From JAJYQH01 sp036261615 (GTDB lineage Bacteria > Actinomycetota > Actinomycetes > Propionibacteriales > Propionibacteriaceae): 23,786 nucleotides of DNA. Under the pieces are notes generated by a model, which was not told where the DNA came from, did not search any database, and saw only the letters and a list, made by a program, of their open reading frames with translations. Where the stretch lies: contig DATAKK010000017.1 in the NCBI GenBank assembly GCA_036261615.1, positions 1-23,786 of the forward strand, in the 5' to 3' direction. Below, in pieces: positions 22,150 to 23,786 of the stretch. The stretch's first letter is position 1. Each line of letters starts with the position of its first letter. A program made the position numbers and the translations under genes.

Positions 22150-23739
22150 ATGACCGCTTCCACCCTGTCCAGCCTCATCGCCCTGGGCCCCGACGTGCCT
22201 GTGATGGTCGCCGCCGCCGCACCCCGGGTGGTGGTGGTCGGCGACGTCGTCCTCGACGGCTGGTGGCACGGCGAGGTCCGCCGGCTCTGCCGGGAGGCAC
22301 CCGCACCCGTCGTCGACCTCGGCGCCCGGCAGTGGGCCCCCGGCGGAGCGGCCAACACCGCGCTCAACGCCGCCCGGCTGGGCGGGCAGGTGTCGCTGCT
22401 CTCGGTGCAGGGCGACGACGCGGCCGGCGACACCCTCCGCGCCCTGCTGGAGGCGGGGGGCGTCGACTGCTCCGGCCTGGTGCCCGACAGCGACGCGGCG
22501 ACGACGACGAAGAGCCGGATCGTCGCCGGTGACCAGATCATCGCCAGGCTCGACGAGCAGGGATCCCGACCCTCGGCCCAGGCCCTCGCGTCGCTCGCGG
22601 CCCGGCTGTCCCGGGCCCTCGCCGAGGCGGACGCGGTCGTCGTCTGCGACTACGACCTGGGGGCGCTCGACGGTGAGGTGGGTGAGGTGCTCGCCCGCGT
22701 GCTCGCCGGGCGCCGCCCGGCCGCGCCACTCGTCGTGGTCGACTCTCACGAGCCGGCCCGGTGGCGCCACCTCAACCCCGATCTCAGCACCCCGAACGCC
22801 GGGGAGGCGGCCCGGCTGCTCGGCTCCGTGCCCAGCGGCGACCGGGCCGACGCCATGCGCGAACGCCGGGCCGACCTGCTCGACCGCACAGGGGCCCGCT
22901 GCGTCGTCGTCACCCTCGACCGGGAGGGCACCCTCGCCCTGCCCGGCGACGGGTTCACCCTGGGCCCCAGCGCCCCGACCAAGGCAGGGCGCGCGACTCC
23001 GGACATCCCCGAGCACCGCACGTGGGCGCGTCCCGCCGGGGAGCGCCAGGCGGCCGGGGCGGGCGACACCTTCGTCGCGTGCCTCGCGGTCGGGCTGGCG
23101 GCCGGGCTCAACGCCCCCACGGCGCTCAACCTCGCGCAGGCGGCGTCCGACGTCGTCGTGCAGCGGCCGGGCACCTCGGTGTGCACCACCGACGACTTGC
23201 GGGCGCACCTGGGAGGTCTGGCCGACTCCGTCGCCGAGCTCGGCGACCTGGCGCGCACGCTCGACGAGCACCGGCGCAACGGACGCCGGATCGTGCTCAC
23301 CAACGGCTGCTTCGACGTGCTGCACCGCGGCCACACCCGCTATCTGGAGCAGGCCCGCGCCCTGGGGGACGTGCTCGTCGTGGCGATCAACGATGACGCG
23401 GCGGTGCGCCGGCTCAAGGGTCCGGACCGGCCGGTGAACCCGGTGCTCGACCGGGCCGCGGTGCTGGCCGCGCTCAGCTGCGTCGACCACGTGGTGACGT
23501 TCTCCTCCGACACGGCCGTGCCGGTCATCGAGCGGCTCCGGCCCGACGTGTACGCGAAGGGCGGCGACTACACGCCCGACACGCTCGAGGAGACTCCCGC
23601 CGTCGAGGCGTACGGGGGCAGGGTGGTGATCCTCGACTACCTCCCCGACCGCTCGACCACCGCCGTGCTGCACCGGATCCGCGCCGGCGCCGAACCCGCG
23701 GGGACGCCGGCCGACGACGCCGGGCGGAGGCCCGCGTGA
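22150..23739 (+). CDS. hldE: Bifunctional heptose-7-phosphate kinase / heptose-1-phosphate adenylyltransferase (HldE-like)
   Basis: A 529-residue fusion of two enzymes of ADP-heptose synthesis. The N-terminal PfkB/ribokinase-type kinase (about 25-350) shows VVVVGDVVLDGWWHG, GGAANTALNAARLGG (65-79), the TPNAGEA motif (214-220) and the anion-hole motif GAGDTF (303-308) with catalytic base Asp306. The C-terminal cytidylyltransferase-type domain (about 375-515) has TNGCFDVLHRGHTRYL with HRGH at 392-395, then DVYAKGGDYTPDTLEE and RSTT. The kinase phosphorylates D-glycero-D-manno-heptose 7-phosphate at C1; the second domain makes ADP-heptose. It is longer than E. coli HldE (477), with an N-terminal extension and extra residues at about 268-300. 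The ATG at 22150 has a GGAG-rich leader. The next gene overlaps its stop (GTGA). Confidence 0.92.
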   Translation: MTASTLSSLIALGPDVPVMVAAAAPRVVVVGDVVLDGWWHGEVRRLCREAPAPVVDLGARQWAPGGAANTALNAARLGGQVSLLSVQGDDAAGDTLRALLEAGGVDCSGLVPDSDAATTTKSRIVAGDQIIARLDEQGSRPSAQALASLAARLSRALAEADAVVVCDYDLGALDGEVGEVLARVLAGRRPAAPLVVVDSHEPARWRHLNPDLSTPNAGEAARLLGSVPSGDRADAMRERRADLLDRTGARCVVVTLDREGTLALPGDGFTLGPSAPTKAGRATPDIPEHRTWARPAGERQAAGAGDTFVACLAVGLAAGLNAPTALNLAQAASDVVVQRPGTSVCTTDDLRAHLGGLADSVAELGDLARTLDEHRRNGRRIVLTNGCFDVLHRGHTRYLEQARALGDVLVVAINDDAAVRRLKGPDRPVNPVLDRAAVLAALSCVDHVVTFSSDTAVPVIERLRPDVYAKGGDYTPDTLEETPAVEAYGGRVVILDYLPDRSTTAVLHRIRAGAEPAGTPADDAGRRPA

Positions 23740-23786
23740 GCGCCCGCTGGTCGGGACGCTGGGCGGCACCCGCCGAGGAACGGCGG
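23736..23786 (+). CDS. Start of a gene coupled to hldE (cut by window edge)
   Basis: GTG at 23736 overlaps the hldE stop as GTGA, with GGAGG (23726-23730) 5 nt upstream. Seventeen codons are visible, reading MSARWSGRWAAPAEERR, too few to identify a family. The overlap implies the same operon, so a sugar- or glycan-related product is likely but only inferred. Confidence 0.55.
   Translation, partial: MSARWSGRWAAPAEERR

Larger units (their letters stand above)
1..23786. repeat. Window-wide over-represented octamer GGACGCCG (both strands)
   Basis: By hand count the heptamer GGACGCC/GGCGTCC occurs about 93 times (about 49 forward, 44 reverse), and about 76 of these extend to GGACGCCG/CGGCGTCC. 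It is found in genes on both strands and in most intergenic regions (for example 2551, 6744, 8502, 13996, 16337, 20706), so codon use alone does not explain it. The longest stretch without the heptamer is about 271-1912. Confidence 0.75.

Noticed and set aside
21547..23769. 740-residue open frame on the minus strand
   Set aside because: Antisense to hldE and out of frame with the GT9 gene; a codon-bias artefact.

Overview
The window comes from a high-GC Gram-positive actinomycete. By eye the G+C content is above 70 %, codon third positions are almost all G or C, GTG and TTG starts are common, and ribosome binding sites are GGAG/AGGAGG-like. The gene families (actinobacterial-type ECF sigma factor with an Ala-rich membrane partner, CspA-like protein, heptosyltransferase-like GT9 proteins, HldE) fit this. 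I do not try to name the genus. No rRNA, tRNA, CRISPR array, insertion sequence or prophage gene was seen.

Layout. The left edge (1-276, minus) is the N-terminal part of a phosphoglycerate mutase. A lower-GC patch follows (about 270-1900) with a proline-rich, membrane-anchored DUF4352-like protein. Next are a secreted or anchored Ala/Ser-rich protein (1814-2431), an ECF-like sigma factor (2578-3192) and an overlapping single-pass membrane protein, probably its anti-sigma factor (3125-3859). A two-domain VOC protein (3870-4760, minus) follows. Then come three genes whose families are typical of cold adaptation: a DEAD-box RNA helicase (4938-6305, minus), a cold-shock protein (6828-7031, plus) and a membrane fatty-acid desaturase (7271-8374, minus).

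The centre (8704-13850, minus) is a tightly coupled five-gene operon in which each junction is a 4-nt ATGA or GTGA overlap. Its order is lipoprotein binding protein, fused double-domain permease and ATPase of an Fe(III)-type ABC importer, then a COG4280-like multispanning membrane protein with two ExxE motifs, then a 78-residue two-helix membrane protein. A divergent aldo/keto reductase (14035-14862) and a GH13 alpha-amylase-type enzyme (14983-16218, minus) follow. After these are an SDR oxidoreductase, a four-helix cytochrome-b561-like membrane protein, a DUF1801 protein and a divergent Gfo/Idh/MocA-like protein.

The right end (19730-23786) is a glycan locus with two GT9 heptosyltransferase-like genes, a bifunctional HldE-type heptose kinase/adenylyltransferase, and the start of a translationally coupled next gene. 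Together they suggest ADP-heptose-like sugar activation and transfer in an organism without classical LPS.

Two repeat systems cut across the genes. The non-palindromic octamer GGACGCCG occurs about 75 times on both strands (about 93 times for the heptamer GGACGCC). This is many times the base-composition expectation, in genes and between them, but none lies in the low-GC patch near the left end. Separately, two intergenic imperfect palindromes of about 73 bp (8537-8609 and 16344-16416) share the same arm sequence and look like members of a dispersed intergenic repeat family.
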